Part shown: positions 62,590-64,000 of the stretch, in pieces
How positions within the stretch are numbered: the stretch's first letter is position 1
Layout of the letters: each line of letters opens with the position of its first letter
Source: Alisma plantago-aquatica
Lineage: Eukaryota; Streptophyta; Magnoliopsida; Alismatales; Alismataceae
DNA length: 64,000 nt
Assembly (NCBI GenBank): GCA_963693085.1
Contig: OY856412.1
Span: forward strand, 344,954,957 to 345,018,956
Direction of reading: 5' to 3'
The notes under the pieces: model-generated
The model's database searches: none
What the model saw: only the letters and a program-made list of their open reading frames with translations
Told to the model about the DNA's origin: nothing
Program-made: the position numbers and the translations under genes

Positions 62590-63540
62590 GCTTCTAAATC
62601 GCTCATTCAAAATGCATTAAATTTTTATCAAATTCCTCAGCCCGATAAGATCTACATTATGGACTTAGTTATACATTCTTCCTCCATCATTGGCTTTCCT
62701 AATTTACTAACGATGCTATCTTAAGTCATATTGAATACTATAAATGTAGGTTCATGATGACATTTTGAATCTTTGATGCACATCTTCCATCCTAATATCA
62801 ATTATGTATCTTTTACACACTTTTGATCATAATGAAAGCCCTAGTTACCCTTTTCACACTTTTGATAACCTAAATGCACATATTTGACTTATTTTGAATA
62901 CTAGTATGGGCTCTGTCGTAAATAGCTAATCTTTCATCTTAATATTATCAATGCTTAACCAACCTTGAAGTTAGTATCATGTACCTCTCCATGACACAAT
63001 ATCACCGGATGTTTCCTCTATTTCTCTTGCCTTGGCCTATATGGCTTGTTATGCATGAATGTACACCTTTATAACGATGCCTTATTATACTTGATTCAAA
63101 TGATAACTTTAACCTTTTAGTGCTTCATACTATTTTGGATCACTAAAGTTTGTAATCTTGTGATACCTTTTGACCTAAATGCATAAAATTAGTCCTCTTT
63201 TACTATAATGATTTTTTTTATCTTAAAGCCAACCATTTATGACCTTATTTGATGATAAGTATCTTGCATTGTGTTTCTTGGGCCTTGATTATTATGGAGA
63301 TCCAATTATGTTCTCTTCCCCTTTCAAATTAGAGATGCTTCAAATCTTTGTGACCCCTTTGAGTGGATGGCCCACCTAGGTCGTAGTATTGAACCCCAAT
63401 GCTATAAGTAATATAAATTGGAATGTTAAATGTAATGATGAATCCTATAATATAAACTTAGGTGACCATCCACCTATCCTTGATACATGATAATTGTAGC
63501 ATGATGTGGAATATTATCACACTAACAAACTCAATTAGGG
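62590..63540 (+). repeat. Diverged fragment related to the gypsy-I LTR
   Basis: The run from atcaaattcctcag (62628) through catcttaatatta (62935), acctctccatgacac (62982) and cctatatggcttg matches 46700-47160 and 7440-7940 of the gypsy-I LTRs in order and on the same strand, but with much lower similarity. No matching second LTR is in the window. Confidence 0.65.
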
Positions 63541-64000
63541 TTGAAACCCATGAGCTTTTACCAAAACCTTGTGCAATAATACTACCCACAAGTGGACGTG
63601 TCTTATCGCAGTATAGTTGAGGATCGAATCCCAAGAGACAATGTTTTTAAAAATCCTTGTTAGTCAAATCTAGCTCAAGTAAGATTAATATTTAGAACGA
63701 TTGATTGATTTGAGGTTAATAAAACTATGTGCAAGAAAGTAAAAAGTAGAATTTAAGTTGATCTAGATTAACGACATGGGATCACTGGGGTGGTCTCGGG
63801 TTTTGCCACCACTGCATATGCAAACACATCCAAACACATAACATCCAGGCAAGATCTAACTATTCAAATAGAGATGTTGCAAAACCCCCCATACGGGTAT
63901 TAGGTTTGTGTAAGCATCACCTTAGGCATCAGATATCTCGTCACCATCCAGATCACATACTTACGACTCTGAAGATACAAAATCCAACTGAAGTTGTGGC
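63541..64000. other. Unassigned repeat-like sequence at the window edge
   Basis: No coding frame. The block near 63590-63640 (aagtggacgtgtcttatcgc...gaggatcgaatccc) has the look of a dispersed plant repeat but I cannot assign it. Confidence 0.35.

Overview
The window reads as plant nuclear DNA. It is almost entirely degenerate retrotransposons of plant type (L1-like LINEs, Ty1/copia, Ty3/gypsy and a Cassandra TRIM), with one intact gene of the plant-expanded subtilase family. That gene is clearly more GC-rich than its surroundings, which fits a monocot better than most eudicots, but the species cannot be told from the sequence. There are no bacterial operons, CRISPR arrays or plasmid features.

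Bases 1-3161 are the 3' part of a dead L1-type LINE (LINE-I, + strand: reverse transcriptase, zinc-binding region, RNase H). Bases about 5050-57750 are one insertion nest. The outermost element is a Ty1/copia element (copia-I, +). Its gag lies at 5060-5880; its protease/GAG-pre-integrase, integrase, RT and RNase H appear only at 48.4-57.3 kb, followed by a 3' LTR at 57319-57750. Four things account for the separation and disruption. (1) gypsy-I (+, about 5921-48412, LTRs of about 3.3 kb) sits in the protease region. (2) The PR/GAG-pre-integrase junction segment is triplicated in tandem (650-bp units, 48311-50260). (3) A Cassandra element with 5S rRNA-derived LTRs (-, 50483-51310) sits in the integrase. 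(4) A probable solo gypsy LTR (+, 53701-57041, exact 5-bp target duplication) sits in RNase H.

gypsy-I carries further insertions. Its internal region holds an ORF1+ORF2 LINE that lacks its 3' part (LINE-II, -, 10905-14850), bracketed by 0.9-kb direct repeats. The right-hand repeat was invaded by a second copia element (copia-II, +, 15310-23279). Its 3' LTR was invaded by gypsy-II (+, 24527-45493), whose integrase was in turn invaded by gypsy-III (-, 31786-41860, 2.84-kb LTRs). The order of insertion can be read from LTR termini, target-site duplications, primer-binding sites and the coding sequence that rejoins across each insertion.

The only apparently functional gene is a secreted subtilisin-like serine protease (SBT) on the - strand at 58096-60429, 777 aa, uninterrupted, with the full catalytic set and a TATA box. 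It starts less than 400 bp from the edge of the nest. Beyond it (60.5-64 kb) are intergenic DNA and an eroded relative of the gypsy-I LTR. No new coding system was found; the notable content is structural.
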